Source of the DNA: JAFDVJ01 sp031411895
Lineage (GTDB): Bacteria > Acidobacteriota > Blastocatellia > Pyrinomonadales > Pyrinomonadaceae
Assembly: GCA_031411895.1 (NCBI GenBank)
Contig: JANOBZ010000170.1
Location: 1 to 64,000 of the forward strand
DNA length: 64,000 nucleotides
Direction: 5' to 3'
Under the pieces are notes generated by a model. It saw nothing but the letters and a program-made list of their open reading frames with translations. It did not search any database and had not been told where the DNA came from. This document shows, piece by piece, positions 27,638 through 36,144 of this stretch (positions within the stretch are counted from its first letter, which is position 1; the number at the start of each line of letters is the position of its first letter). The translations under genes were made by a program, and so were the position numbers.

Positions 27638-29056
27638 GTGTTAAATTTGGGCAATATTGCAAACGCTAAAACGGCGGCGGAGAGTTCCGTTTCGACCAGG
27701 ACGGATGATAAAACGGTGAGCATCCGCGTTTCTCCGAACAGTTATCTGATCGTTCTTCTGCTCGGAATGTTCTTTACGGCGCTTTTTATCTATCTCGAAA
27801 AAGATTTGTGGGCGGCGATTCTGCTGGCGCTGGTGGTTTTCATTCTGCCCGCGCTCGCCTTGACCGACCGTGTCGTGTTTGACGGCAAACGACTGCGCCG
27901 GACGGGGATTCTGCCGCGCGCGTGGGCTTACTTAAACGGCTATTATTATCATTTAAAACTTTCGGACATCGAACAGATCGAAACGCAGGCGCTCAGAACC
28001 TTAAAGCGCGGCGGCAGTATTCTTTACCGTTACCGCACGTCGGTTTCGGGCAAGGGCTTGAAATTCGTGTTCGCGTCGGGCGGCGAGCAATACCGGCGGA
28101 TGGTTCACCGGATTTTCCCGCGTCTTTCGGAAAACACGCTCGATAACCGCTCGATCGAACTGCGCGATTATCTGTCGGAGCCGAAGGAAGTTTTGATGAA
28201 GGCGGAATTCGAGCATATTCCGTCGGCGGACGTTCTGGAAGAATCGGTCAATAATTTTCAGAAAAACGCGAAAAGATGCGAGCGGGAAACGAGCGCGGCG
28301 GAAGTTGAAAAAGCCGATTACCTGCGCCGTCTGGGCAACGAACTGCGGCTTTCGGGGCATCTCCTGCAGGCGCTCGAAGCCTTTCGCCGCGCGCTGATTA
28401 TTCAGCCGAAAGACGCGTGGCTTCTGTTCGAAGCGGCGCGTTGCTTAAATTCTTTTGCCGGTTCCGAGCGCGACCAGCGGCTTTACCGTCGTTCGCTCGC
28501 GATGCTTCGTCTGGCGGAAAAACGCGCAAGCCGCGATAAGGAACTGCTTGCCCGTCTCGGTGAAAGCTATTTCCAGTTCGGCGATTGGGAAGGTGCGCGC
28601 CGGACGTTTCAAAAATCCATCGAAAGGGCTGAAGAAAACTTTCGCAGCTTGCGCGGAATGGCGGAAATCGCCTTGCGCGAAGGCAAGATCGCGCACGTTA
28701 TTCATAATTTTTCAGCCGCCAACCGTCTCGCGGAAACGACCGCGCTGCGCCGCTGGACACAGAGCGAAGCCGATTATTTCTCGCATCTTAACGACGACGA
28801 GGATTATATGGACATGGAGATCAGCCGCATAAATCTGCTCGAAACGCTCGAACGCTCGAAACGCACGGCGCTCAAAATCGCGATGTTCGGCTTTCCCCCG
28901 ATCATCATCGGCATCACGACCGGCGAAACTCTAATCTCGAACATCGGCTGGGCAATTTCGTCTATCGCATTACTAATCTGGGCGGGATTACTGCTCAGCC
29001 TCGGTCTGTTTTCCGACCGTATTCCTTACGAGCTTGTTGAGGATATCGAGGATTAG
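27638..29056 (+). CDS. TPR membrane protein of unknown function
   Basis: 472 residues from a GTG start preceded by an AAGG-rich region. Two N-terminal transmembrane helices (about 40-75), a PH-like/YdbT-type membrane-proximal beta region (about 75-175, GLKFVFASGGEQYRRM), a helical TPR section (about 225-375, LLQALEAFRRALIIQPKDAW; LGESYFQFGDWEGARRTFQ) and two more C-terminal helices (about 410-465). This is an integral membrane scaffold with a cytosolic TPR domain. It lies between the two propeller-kinase cassettes but shows no sequence relationship to them. Function cannot be assigned. Confidence 0.75.
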   Translation: MLNLGNIANAKTAAESSVSTRTDDKTVSIRVSPNSYLIVLLLGMFFTALFIYLEKDLWAAILLALVVFILPALALTDRVVFDGKRLRRTGILPRAWAYLNGYYYHLKLSDIEQIETQALRTLKRGGSILYRYRTSVSGKGLKFVFASGGEQYRRMVHRIFPRLSENTLDNRSIELRDYLSEPKEVLMKAEFEHIPSADVLEESVNNFQKNAKRCERETSAAEVEKADYLRRLGNELRLSGHLLQALEAFRRALIIQPKDAWLLFEAARCLNSFAGSERDQRLYRRSLAMLRLAEKRASRDKELLARLGESYFQFGDWEGARRTFQKSIERAEENFRSLRGMAEIALREGKIAHVIHNFSAANRLAETTALRRWTQSEADYFSHLNDDEDYMDMEISRINLLETLERSKRTALKIAMFGFPPIIIGITTGETLISNIGWAISSIALLIWAGLLLSLGLFSDRIPYELVEDIED

Positions 29057-29060
29057 ACTA

Positions 29061-29130
29061 AGTGAGAAGTGAGAAATGAGAAGTGAGAAGTAATTTTGCC
29101 TCTCATTTCTCATTTCTTACTTCTCACTTC
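29061..29130. terminator. Mirrored GTGAGAAGTGAGAA repeat hairpin between convergent genes
   Basis: Tandem AAGTGAGAA/ATGAGAA units at 29061-29091 are mirrored at 29101-29130. The left arm starts 4 bases after one stop codon, and the right arm overlaps the stop codon of the leftward gene at 29129 by two bases. Likely a bidirectional terminator. Confidence 0.7.
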
Positions 29131-29548
29131 AACGTCGCCTTCTGTTTGTTTCTTCCGGCGCGTATTCTTCGCAGTAGCAGCCGTCTTCCGAGGGGCTGCA
29201 ATCGTTATAGTAGCGCAGACATTCTTTGCCGTATTTGACGAGCAAAACAACGAGGACGGTAACCGCGATGGCGAAGACGATCATAAACGCCACCGTTTTC
29301 TTATCCCATCCGCCGCGTTTTGCCTGTTTGAGACGGAGCCGCTCCATTTTCTTGGCGTCAACGCTCATCGAATCGCTTTTTATTTTTTGAGTTTCCTTTG
29401 AAAAGACCTGTCGTAAATTATTCGGCGTCGCCGGTCGCGTTTCGGTGCGCGTTTCCTTGACCAACGGCACATCAGGAACGCTTTGCGCGTGAAGCGGAAC
29501 GATCGTACACATCACCACAAACATGATGACGGATGTCAGTTTAAGCAT
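29129..29548 (-). CDS. Small exported or membrane-anchored protein, unknown
   Basis: 139 residues from the ATG at 29548, which has a GGGAGAAAAATT leader; a longer frame to 29620 exists but lacks a ribosome binding site. Features: signal peptide (about 1-21, ending PLHAQ), a charged helical stretch (about 45-75), one transmembrane helix (about 85-105, KTVAFMIVFAIAVTVLVVLL), then a Cys/Asp-rich short tail (YYNDCSPSEDGCYCEEYAP) and a basic C-terminus. Four cysteines in the tail may form disulfides or bind metal. I do not recognise the family. Confidence 0.7.
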   Translation of the reverse strand: MLKLTSVIMFVVMCTIVPLHAQSVPDVPLVKETRTETRPATPNNLRQVFSKETQKIKSDSMSVDAKKMERLRLKQAKRGGWDKKTVAFMIVFAIAVTVLVVLLVKYGKECLRYYNDCSPSEDGCYCEEYAPEETNRRRR

Positions 29549-29647
29549 AATTTTTCTCCCTTTCTTGTATAGATTAAAGACACTTATGGGTAATTTTTTG
29601 AGCTGCACACCGCTAGACAAACAAACGCGCGAATCGGTTACAAAATA

Positions 29648-29703
29648 AATTACGAATTACGAATAATTCAAATCATTCGTAATTCGTAATTCATAATTCG
29701 TAA
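29648..29703. repeat. ATTACGAATT inverted repeat
   Basis: AATTACGAATTACGAAT (29648-29664) and ATTCGTAATTCGTAATT (29675-29691) form a perfect 17-bp stem with a 10-base loop, followed by another half unit. It lies 11 bases from the stop codon of the small leftward gene. Confidence 0.8.
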
Positions 29704-29713
29704 TTATCTACGG

Positions 29714-29893
29714 CTACAGTTTAAGCCGTTCGTATTGGGCGAAAAGTTTGGTGATTTCGGCGTTGATGGATTGTTTGGTTTGCGGGTTGGTCGAGGCGTC
29801 GCGCTGTTTGATGAGTTCCTGTATCTGCGCTTCGATGATTTCCTGTTTGGTTTCGGGCTTTTTGTTTTTGGGGATTTGATATTTGTTGTCCAT
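29714..29893 (-). CDS. 59-residue small helical protein
   Basis: Read leftward from ATG at 29893 to TAG at 29714. The product begins MDNKYQIPKNKKPETKQEI and continues with a strongly amphipathic, charged helix (IIEAQIQELIKQRD, INAEITKLFAQYERLKL) lacking cysteine and membrane segments. It looks like a short coiled-coil protein. Heptad-like hydrophobic spacing, a proper start and stop, and the absence of a competing reading frame of sensible composition support it over the two longer overlapping frames, which read as Arg/Pro/Ser-rich nonsense. Function is unknown. It is flanked by two hairpin repeats, one on each side. Confidence 0.65.
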   Translation of the reverse strand: MDNKYQIPKNKKPETKQEIIEAQIQELIKQRDASTNPQTKQSINAEITKLFAQYERLKL

Positions 29894-29937
29894 ATGGTGA
29901 TTTTACTACAAGATCGGTAACGGGTAAGAAATTTTTC

Positions 29938-30066
29938 AACGCAAAGCCGCAAAGCCGCGAAGCTGCAAAGAATTCTTATAATTATTAGATAAATAAAGAC
30001 CGCGAAATATTGACGGCATTCGCGATTTCAAAAACTTATTTAAAAATCTTTGCGTCTTTGCGGCTC
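29938..30066. repeat. GCAAAGCCGC/GCGGCTTTGC mirrored element with inner hairpin
   Basis: Tandem CGCAAAGCCGCAAAGCCGCGAAG at the left is mirrored by CTTTGCGTCTTTGCGGC near 30049-30065. An inner GCGAA/TTCGC hairpin lies around 30000-30024. It fills the space between the EthD gene and the 59-residue gene. Confidence 0.6.
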
Positions 30067-30088
30067 GGCGTCACCAGCGTTAAATAAA

Positions 30089-30418
30089 TTAGAACTCGAC
30101 GGTTTCGTCCTGCGCGACCATGATGACGGGCGCGCCGCCGGTCGAGATCGACGCGGCGTGGGCGACGGCTTTTTGCGCGCCGGCGCTCGCGGCGGCGGTT
30201 TGCAGCGCTTCGAGCGAGTCGAAATAAAGCTCCGCCATACGGTAAAACTGCGGCTGTCCGCCGTCTGCCGCCGCGAGCATTTTCGTGCCCGTAAACTTTC
30301 TGATTCCGGGCATCGTCTCCGCATTGACGAGCGGCATGTGTCCTTCGGTATAAACCCGCTCGAACTCCTCGACATCCGCCGGATACGGGTATAAAACGAC
30401 TAATTTAGCTCTTGCCAT
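30089..30418 (-). CDS. EthD-family protein
   Basis: 109 residues, a ferredoxin-like alpha/beta dimeric barrel. Typical pattern: AKLVVLYPYPADVEEFERVY near the start, a conserved HMPLV (His 27 region), GIRKFTGTKML, and FYRMAELYFDSLEAL near 70. EthD-like proteins are small stress or catabolic accessory proteins, first found beside the ethyl tert-butyl ether degradation genes; the reaction is unclear for most members. It is monocistronic, with a GAGGAG-like site before the ATG, and lies between repeat elements. It has no clear functional tie to the adjacent genes. Confidence 0.85.
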   Translation of the reverse strand: MARAKLVVLYPYPADVEEFERVYTEGHMPLVNAETMPGIRKFTGTKMLAAADGGQPQFYRMAELYFDSLEALQTAAASAGAQKAVAHAASISTGGAPVIMVAQDETVEF

Positions 30419-30536
30419 AATATTTTCTCCTCTAGAATTTTTTAATGCCTGGTTTAATTAAATCTACAGCAGGGAAACCGCATAGGCAAGTTTTTTGCGG
30501 AAATGTTTTGGGTTAATAGTGTGTGGTTGGACAAAG

Positions 30537-30584
30537 CTTTGCGTCTTTGCGGGAAACCAGTTCATCTCCCGCAAAGACGCAGAG
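30537..30584. repeat. CTTTGCGTCTTTGCGGGA hairpin
   Basis: CTTTGCGTCTTTGCGGGA (30537-30554) pairs with TCCCGCAAAGACGCAGAG (30567-30584) with one mismatch. Same family as 27474 and 63248. Confidence 0.75.
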
Positions 30585-30600
30585 TAAAGACTCGTTTTAA

Positions 30601-30695
30601 TATGTGAAAAATAAAAGGTGATCGGTTGTTTATTACTTTTCACATATCACCTTTCACTTATTTCGATTGGAGCGCAAGCGAGCCGCTTGCGCTCC
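30601..30695. repeat. GTGAAAAG-type mirror plus a perfect GC hairpin
   Basis: TATGTGAAAA and AGGTGAT near 30601-30623 are mirrored by TTTTCACATAT and ATCACCT near 30637-30653. Next to it GGAGCGCAAGCG/CGCTTGCGCTCC (30669-30695) is a perfect 12-bp hairpin with a 3-base loop, 7 bases from the stop of the leftward ATP-grasp gene, where it could terminate transcription. Confidence 0.65.
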
Positions 30696-30702
30696 TTTGA
30701 AA

Positions 30703-31770
30703 CTATTCGGCGTTGCCGGCTTTCTTCGATTTGGTCGCCTTCGGTTCAGCCGTCTTTTTGGCTTTGACCGTTTTTTCAGCCTTGACCACTTTTTCGGCTT
30801 TCGGGCTATTCGTTAATTTTTTTTTTGAGTCAGCCGGAGCGCCAAGCATTGCCGACCAACGATATTCGGGAGCTTCGATGCCCGTTTCGAGCTTTTTCAG
30901 GATCAAATCGGTCATCGTATTGACGACCCAGTTGTGGTTGTATTCGCCGACCGAAGCGAGTTCCGCATCCGGCGCGGGATTCATAAAGTCGATCGCATAC
31001 GGAATGCCGTCCTTGATCGCAAACTCGATCGTGTTCAGATCGTAGCCCAAAGCTTCGCAGATCGTGATGCAGTCGCGCGTCACGCGCGCGTGAAGTTCGG
31101 GCGTCAAGTAATCTTCGACGTTAACGTACTGCATTCCCGACAAATACGGTTTCGACGGATCATAGGGCATAATCAAAACTTTTTCTTTGCCGACGCAGTA
31201 GCAGCGAACAAATTGATCGTATTCGATGCCTTCCTGCAAGGTCATGCAGAGCGTGCCCGATTGATTGTATTCGTGCCAGAGTTCTTCGAGCGAATGAATT
31301 TTCGAAACGTTTTTCCAGCCGCCGCCGTCGTGCGGTTTTAAGAAAGCGGGGAAGCCGACGTATTCGCAGATGGCTTCCCAGTCGAGCGGGAATTCGAGGT
31401 TCCGAAGCGATTCCGGCGTGATGTCCTTGATGTATTTTTCCTGCGGCAGAAGCACGGTTTTCGGAATCGCGACGCCGATCTTCGACGCGAGCGCAAAGTT
31501 GAAGAACTTGTCGTCAGCCGACCACCAGAACGGGTTGTTGATGATATACGTGCCTTCGAGCGCCATGCGTTTGAGCATCGCGCGGTAATACGGAACTTCG
31601 TGCGAAATGCGGTCGATAATAACGTCGTATTTCAATTCCTGATCCATCCGGATGCCGCCGACCTTGACCATTTCGGCGACGACTTCGCCATTTCCGCGCT
31701 CGTTGATTGATTTGATAATCGATTCGGGAAACGTCTGTTCGCGTCCCACTAAAATGCCTACTCGTTTCAT
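30703..31770 (-). CDS. ATP-grasp family ligase-like protein
   Basis: 355 residues. The N-terminal domain (MKRVGILVGREQTFPESII) is a pre-ATP-grasp fold. The ATP-grasp core (about 90-290) shows NNPFWWSADDKFFNF, the lysine strand PAFLKPHDGGGWKNV, the hinge MTLQEGIEYDQFVRCY, and the metal-binding end TIEFAIKDGIPYAIDFMNPAPD (E..N pattern). Such enzymes join a carboxylate to an amine with ATP. The closest architecture is RimK/D-Ala-D-Ala-ligase-like, but the substrate cannot be read. The last 40 residues are a Lys/Ala-rich tail (KKLTNSPKAEKVVKAEK, then KKTAEPKATKSKKAGNAE) that could bind nucleic acid or acidic polymers; similar tails are rare in this family. Confidence 0.85.
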   Translation of the reverse strand: MKRVGILVGREQTFPESIIKSINERGNGEVVAEMVKVGGIRMDQELKYDVIIDRISHEVPYYRAMLKRMALEGTYIINNPFWWSADDKFFNFALASKIGVAIPKTVLLPQEKYIKDITPESLRNLEFPLDWEAICEYVGFPAFLKPHDGGGWKNVSKIHSLEELWHEYNQSGTLCMTLQEGIEYDQFVRCYCVGKEKVLIMPYDPSKPYLSGMQYVNVEDYLTPELHARVTRDCITICEALGYDLNTIEFAIKDGIPYAIDFMNPAPDAELASVGEYNHNWVVNTMTDLILKKLETGIEAPEYRWSAMLGAPADSKKKLTNSPKAEKVVKAEKTVKAKKTAEPKATKSKKAGNAE

Positions 31771-32010
31771 AGTTTTATAAATCTTCCTGTTAATAAAATA
31801 GTTTGTTTAATATTGCTGTAATTTTCAGAACTGTCTGAAATCGTTAATTTTAATTGATAAGCAAAAACGAGGCAAGGTAGTGCCGGTTAAAAGTTCGTTA
31901 AAAATGAATAAAAACAAATATTGTAAAAATATAATTTTTGAGGCGGGGAAATTATTATAATATGTAAAAAGTTTAGGGAAATCTTTTACTCGAAAGACTT
32001 TAGAAAATTA

Positions 32011-35000
32011 ATGGGTGTCGGGTTTTACCGTGTAAATCTGTGCTGCTTCTATTTATGCGCTCTTGCGGCGGCGTGTTTAATTTTGGCTTCGAATACGCGC
32101 GCCGAACGCCTTCCGCTGAAGATTTACACTTCGGAGGACGGGCTCGGAAGCAGTTTTGTCGATTCGTTGACACGCGATTCGCGCGGGTTTATGTGGTTTG
32201 CCACGCGCGACGGACTTTCGCGTTTTGACGGAACGAGGTTTGTCACCTATCAGGTCGGAACGAAAAACGCCGCGCCCGGAATCGAAAGCATTCTCGAAAC
32301 GCGCAAAGGCATCTACTGGATAGTTACCACCGGCGGGCTTTACCGCTTTCGAGCGGACGCCATGATGAATTCTACGTCGCGCGGCGAGCGCCCCGTACTG
32401 AATGCCGAATTCGTTTCGCCGCTCGGCGGAATTTTGTACGAAGACAGCCGCGAAAACCTCTGGCTCGGCGCGGGCGATCTTTACCGCGTCGTCGAAAACG
32501 ACGGGCGAACGGAATTTCACAAAACCGAACTAAATCTGCCGGAAATACCGGGTCAAAAGTTCATCATCGGCGGAATCACAGAAGCCGGCGACGGAAGTTT
32601 CTGGATGATAACGACGCTCGGCATCGTCCGCAAACTGCCGGACGAGCGGACGGTTTTTTATCCTTACGGGATGAATGCCGTGGGAGTGGTCTCTAATTAT
32701 ATGATCGACCATCAAGACCGTCTGTGGCTGACAATCGGCGGAAAACTTTTGATTCTCAAACCGGAAACGATTGCGGAATTGGGAGATTTCGAAAAAACGA
32801 AAACGCTTTCTTTTGAAAACGCCAAAAAATCAAGGCTCGATGCCGAAATCATGGAACTGCCGGACGCTTCCGGTGAAGTCATTCTTTACGAGGACGAAGG
32901 CTTTCTGGAAAAACATCAGATGAAATATCTGCTGCAAACGCCGGACAGACACGTTTGGATGACGACCGGCGAGCAGCTGGTCGAGTTTGACGGCAGAAAG
33001 ATGCGGCTTTACCCGAAAATCGCGGGCACTTCGAATATGAAACGGATGGCGGAGGACGTTGCCGGAAATTTATGGATTTCGGGAACGCAGAATCTGATCC
33101 GGCTCGACCGCCGCGGAATAACGACTTTTGATGAAAGCGACGGCTTAAAATCTTCAGCCGTTTATTCGATTCAGGAAGACCGCGAAGGCAGGATTTACAG
33201 CGCCAACGGCTCGCATTTTCTAACCGAGTTTGCCGGCGGGAAATTCACAACCGTAAAGCTGAAAATCGCTGAGATAAGCCGACCGTTCTGGGCGGCACGT
33301 CCCGCTTTGCGCGACCGCTCGGGCGAATTTTGGGTGACTTCGCCCGAAGGACTTTACAGATTTCCGGCGACCGCGGATTTTGCCGATTTGGATAATGCGA
33401 ATCCGGTCGGCATTTACGATACCGGAAAGGGATTAAAAACAAAGGGCACTTATCAGATTTTCGAAGATTCGCGCGCCGCGATTTGGGTTTCGACACATGG
33501 CAGCAGCGCCTCGGAAAAAGGTCTCGCGCGCTACGACCGAACGGCGGATAAATTCGTAACTTTTACAAAAACGGAAGGTTACCCGGATGGGAAAATGGTT
33601 TCGTCGTTTGCCGAAGACGCACAGGGAAATTTATGGGTCGCATTTTATGAAGGCGGCATCGCCCGTTTCCGCGACGGGCAGTTTCAGGAAATTTCCGTGA
33701 TCGAGGAAATTTCAGCCGCGTTCGTTTCCGATCTGCTTTTGGATCAAAACGGAAGGCTCTGGATCGCTTCGACAAAAAACGGAGTTTTGAGAATTGACGA
33801 TCCGACCGCCGAAAATTTTGCGGTTACTCGCTACACCATCGAAAACGGGCTTTCGAGCAACAACATTCGCACGATCACCGCCGACAGACGAGGAAATATC
33901 TACGCCGGAACGGTGCGCGGCGTTGACCGCATCGCTCCGGAAACAGGAAGCGTCAAACATTTTTCGATTGACGACGGTTTGGCTTCCGATTTCGTGACGG
34001 ATTCTTTGTGCGACCGCTCGGGCGATGTCTGGTTTGCGACGATGAACGGCATTTCGCGTCTGAAACCGTCGGACAATGAAAATAAAAGCGCGCCGCCGGT
34101 CTGGATCAGCGCGCTGAACGTCGCGGGTGTGCCGCAGACGGTCGGCGAGCTCGGTAGTCGTCGGCTTGAAAATCTAGAATTTCCATACACCGACAACAAT
34201 TTTCAGATCGAATTTTTCGCGCTCGATTTTGCGCCGAACGAAACTTTGCGTTATCAATACAATCTCGAAGGCACGGACGCAAATTGGAGCAAACCGACGG
34301 AAAACCGCACGGTAAATTTCGCCAACCTCGCGCCGGGCGAGTATCATTTTCTGGTCCGCGCGGTCAATGATTCCGGCGCGGCGAGCGAAAATCCGGCAGA
34401 GATCGTTTTTAAGATAAATCCGCCGTTTTGGCGAACCTGGTGGTTTTTGATTTTGGCGACCGTTCTAGTCAGTGTATTTATCCAACTGCTTTACCGCTAC
34501 CGCACGAAAAATCTGCGGCGCGTTAATCAGGCATTGATCGAAACGCAGATTGCCGAAGAAAAAGTGCTGCACGAACGCGGGAAACGCCTCGCGGAGCTCG
34601 AACGCGTGCGAACCAGAATCGCAACCGATCTGCACGACGACATCGGATCAAGCCTGACGCAAATCGCGGTTTTGTCGGAAGTCGCCAGAAATCAAGCCGC
34701 CGTTTTCGAGAGCAAAATGCTCGCGATGCCGCTTGAAAGCATCAAGGAAGTTTCACGGGAACTCGTCGAAACAATGAGCGATGTTGTCTGGGCGATCAAT
34801 CCGAACAAAGACAATTTGCGCGATCTCGTGCAGCGAATGCGCAGGTTTGCGTCCGATCTCTCTGCCGGAAGAAACATTAATTTTGAACTCGACGCGCCGC
34901 CGACCGAAGAAATCATGCCGCTCGGCGCGAACGTCCGCCGCGAAGTTTTCGCGATCTTCAAGGAATCGATCAACAACGCCGTCAAATACTCTGAATGCGA

Positions 35001-35298
35001 AAATATCGCGGCGGATTTTCGGATCGAAAACGATTGCTTGTTTTTGGAAATAAAAGACGACGGGCGCGGTTTCGACGCGGAAGAAGTTTTAAGTGAAAAC
35101 TTTTCGCCTGATAAAGGCGGGAATGGACTTATAAATATGCGCCGCCGCGCGGCGGATCTCGGCGGCGTTTGCCGGATAATCTCAAATGACGGCGGCGGAA
35201 CGAGCATTTTTCTCGAAGTTCCGCTTAATTTATCCGAAGACGAAAGAGGCGCACCCGCCCAATCAGGCGGGGAAAATTCAAACGGAAGTCATTTATGA
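32011..35298 (+). CDS. Beta-propeller sensor histidine kinase (cassette 2)
   Basis: 1095 residues, a paralogue of the kinase at 21737 with the same order: signal segment (about 8-30), propeller repeats (SRGFMWFATRDGLSRFDG, DRHVWMTTGEQL, GDVWFATMNGISRL), Y_Y_Y domain (about 690-795), transmembrane helix (about 805-825), HisKA_3 with H875 in TDLHDDIGSSLTQ, and a HATPase with DKGGNGLINMRRRA. Its stop codon overlaps the regulator's start (ATGA), so translation is coupled. The region upstream (31771-32010) is AT-rich and shared with the divergent ATP-grasp gene. The periplasmic propeller is the most diverged part, suggesting a different ligand from cassette 1. Confidence 0.92.
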   Translation: MGVGFYRVNLCCFYLCALAAACLILASNTRAERLPLKIYTSEDGLGSSFVDSLTRDSRGFMWFATRDGLSRFDGTRFVTYQVGTKNAAPGIESILETRKGIYWIVTTGGLYRFRADAMMNSTSRGERPVLNAEFVSPLGGILYEDSRENLWLGAGDLYRVVENDGRTEFHKTELNLPEIPGQKFIIGGITEAGDGSFWMITTLGIVRKLPDERTVFYPYGMNAVGVVSNYMIDHQDRLWLTIGGKLLILKPETIAELGDFEKTKTLSFENAKKSRLDAEIMELPDASGEVILYEDEGFLEKHQMKYLLQTPDRHVWMTTGEQLVEFDGRKMRLYPKIAGTSNMKRMAEDVAGNLWISGTQNLIRLDRRGITTFDESDGLKSSAVYSIQEDREGRIYSANGSHFLTEFAGGKFTTVKLKIAEISRPFWAARPALRDRSGEFWVTSPEGLYRFPATADFADLDNANPVGIYDTGKGLKTKGTYQIFEDSRAAIWVSTHGSSASEKGLARYDRTADKFVTFTKTEGYPDGKMVSSFAEDAQGNLWVAFYEGGIARFRDGQFQEISVIEEISAAFVSDLLLDQNGRLWIASTKNGVLRIDDPTAENFAVTRYTIENGLSSNNIRTITADRRGNIYAGTVRGVDRIAPETGSVKHFSIDDGLASDFVTDSLCDRSGDVWFATMNGISRLKPSDNENKSAPPVWISALNVAGVPQTVGELGSRRLENLEFPYTDNNFQIEFFALDFAPNETLRYQYNLEGTDANWSKPTENRTVNFANLAPGEYHFLVRAVNDSGAASENPAEIVFKINPPFWRTWWFLILATVLVSVFIQLLYRYRTKNLRRVNQALIETQIAEEKVLHERGKRLAELERVRTRIATDLHDDIGSSLTQIAVLSEVARNQAAVFESKMLAMPLESIKEVSRELVETMSDVVWAINPNKDNLRDLVQRMRRFASDLSAGRNINFELDAPPTEEIMPLGANVRREVFAIFKESINNAVKYSECENIAADFRIENDCLFLEIKDDGRGFDAEEVLSENFSPDKGGNGLINMRRRAADLGGVCRIISNDGGGTSIFLEVPLNLSEDERGAPAQSGGENSNGSHL

Positions 35299-35954
35299 TT
35301 AATGCTATGACGAATGAACAAACGATCAGGATCTTAATTGTCGAAGACCAACGCAAACTGCGCGAGGGACTCGAAGCGTTGATAAATTTCACGCCCGGCT
35401 TTAAATGTTCCGGCGCGTTTCGGACGATGGAAGAAGCTCTGTCCGGCGTCCGGCGCGAATTGCCGGATATCGTTTTGACCGACATCGGACTGCCCGGAAT
35501 GAGCGGCATCGAAGGCATTAAAAGGCTGAAAGAATTGTATCCCGAACTGCTGGTGTTGGTTCTGACGGTCTATGATGACAACGAAAAAATCTTCGACGCG
35601 CTCTGCGCCGGAGCGTGCGGTTACCTGTTAAAGCAAACCGAACCGTCCGAACTCTTAAAATCCCTGCGCGAAGCCGTCACGGGCGGCGCGCCGATGTCGC
35701 CGGAAGTCGCCGCCAAAGTCATCACGCTTTTTCGCGAATTCCGCCCGCCGGAAAAAGCGAACTACAATCTCACGCCGCACGAAATCAGATTATTGAAAAT
35801 GCTCACGGAAGGCTACAATTACGTTTCTGCCGCCAAAAAACTCGGCATTACTTATAACACGCTCAAATTCCACGTCCGCAATATCTACGACAAACTGCAG
35901 GTTCATTCGCAGTCGGAAGCCCTTGCCCTGGCGATGCGCGACCGGTTGGTTTAA
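35295..35954 (+). CDS. NarL/FixJ-type response regulator (cassette 2)
   Basis: 219 residues. Receiver with D63 in LTDIGLPGMSG and conserved lysine in YLLKQT; C-terminal LuxR-type HTH (IRLLKMLTEGYNYVSAAKKL, YNTLKFHVRNIYDKLQVHS). The start overlaps the kinase stop by four bases; a second in-frame ATG at 35307 is also possible. It is the partner of the sensor at 32011 and the paralogue of the regulator at 25119. Its most likely target is the secreted protein gene at 36145, by analogy with cassette 1. Confidence 0.93.
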   Translation: MINAMTNEQTIRILIVEDQRKLREGLEALINFTPGFKCSGAFRTMEEALSGVRRELPDIVLTDIGLPGMSGIEGIKRLKELYPELLVLVLTVYDDNEKIFDALCAGACGYLLKQTEPSELLKSLREAVTGGAPMSPEVAAKVITLFREFRPPEKANYNLTPHEIRLLKMLTEGYNYVSAAKKLGITYNTLKFHVRNIYDKLQVHSQSEALALAMRDRLV

Positions 35955-35981
35955 CAAAAACGGCAGATCAAACACGCAAAG

Positions 35982-36009
35982 AGTCCGCTTGAAAAAAGCG
36001 GGCTTTTTT
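35982..36009 (+). terminator. Intrinsic terminator after response regulator 2
   Basis: AGTCCGCTT and AAGCGGGCT form a 9-bp stem with a GAAAA-type loop, followed by six T. It lies 28 bases past the regulator stop, in the same place as the hairpin in cassette 1. Confidence 0.85.
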
Positions 36010-36144
36010 ATTTTTTTAAAAACAAACTTCTCTACACGATTGGGTTGCGCGCCGATGGTTTGGTTCGTTCTATATTTTCATCATCAAGGCGAAACCCGAT
36101 TATTTTCGCCGAACGAAGAACAAAAATTTTGGAGCTATATAACG

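Noticed and set aside
29704..29952. 82- and 72-codon leftward frames around the 59-residue gene
   Set aside because: Their products are Arg/Pro/Ser-rich and unlike real proteins; the third frame gives a sensible helical protein.
35923..36144. Upstream extension of the cassette 2 secreted protein
   Set aside because: It starts within the regulator gene and crosses its terminator; a signal peptide begins at the ATG at 36145.
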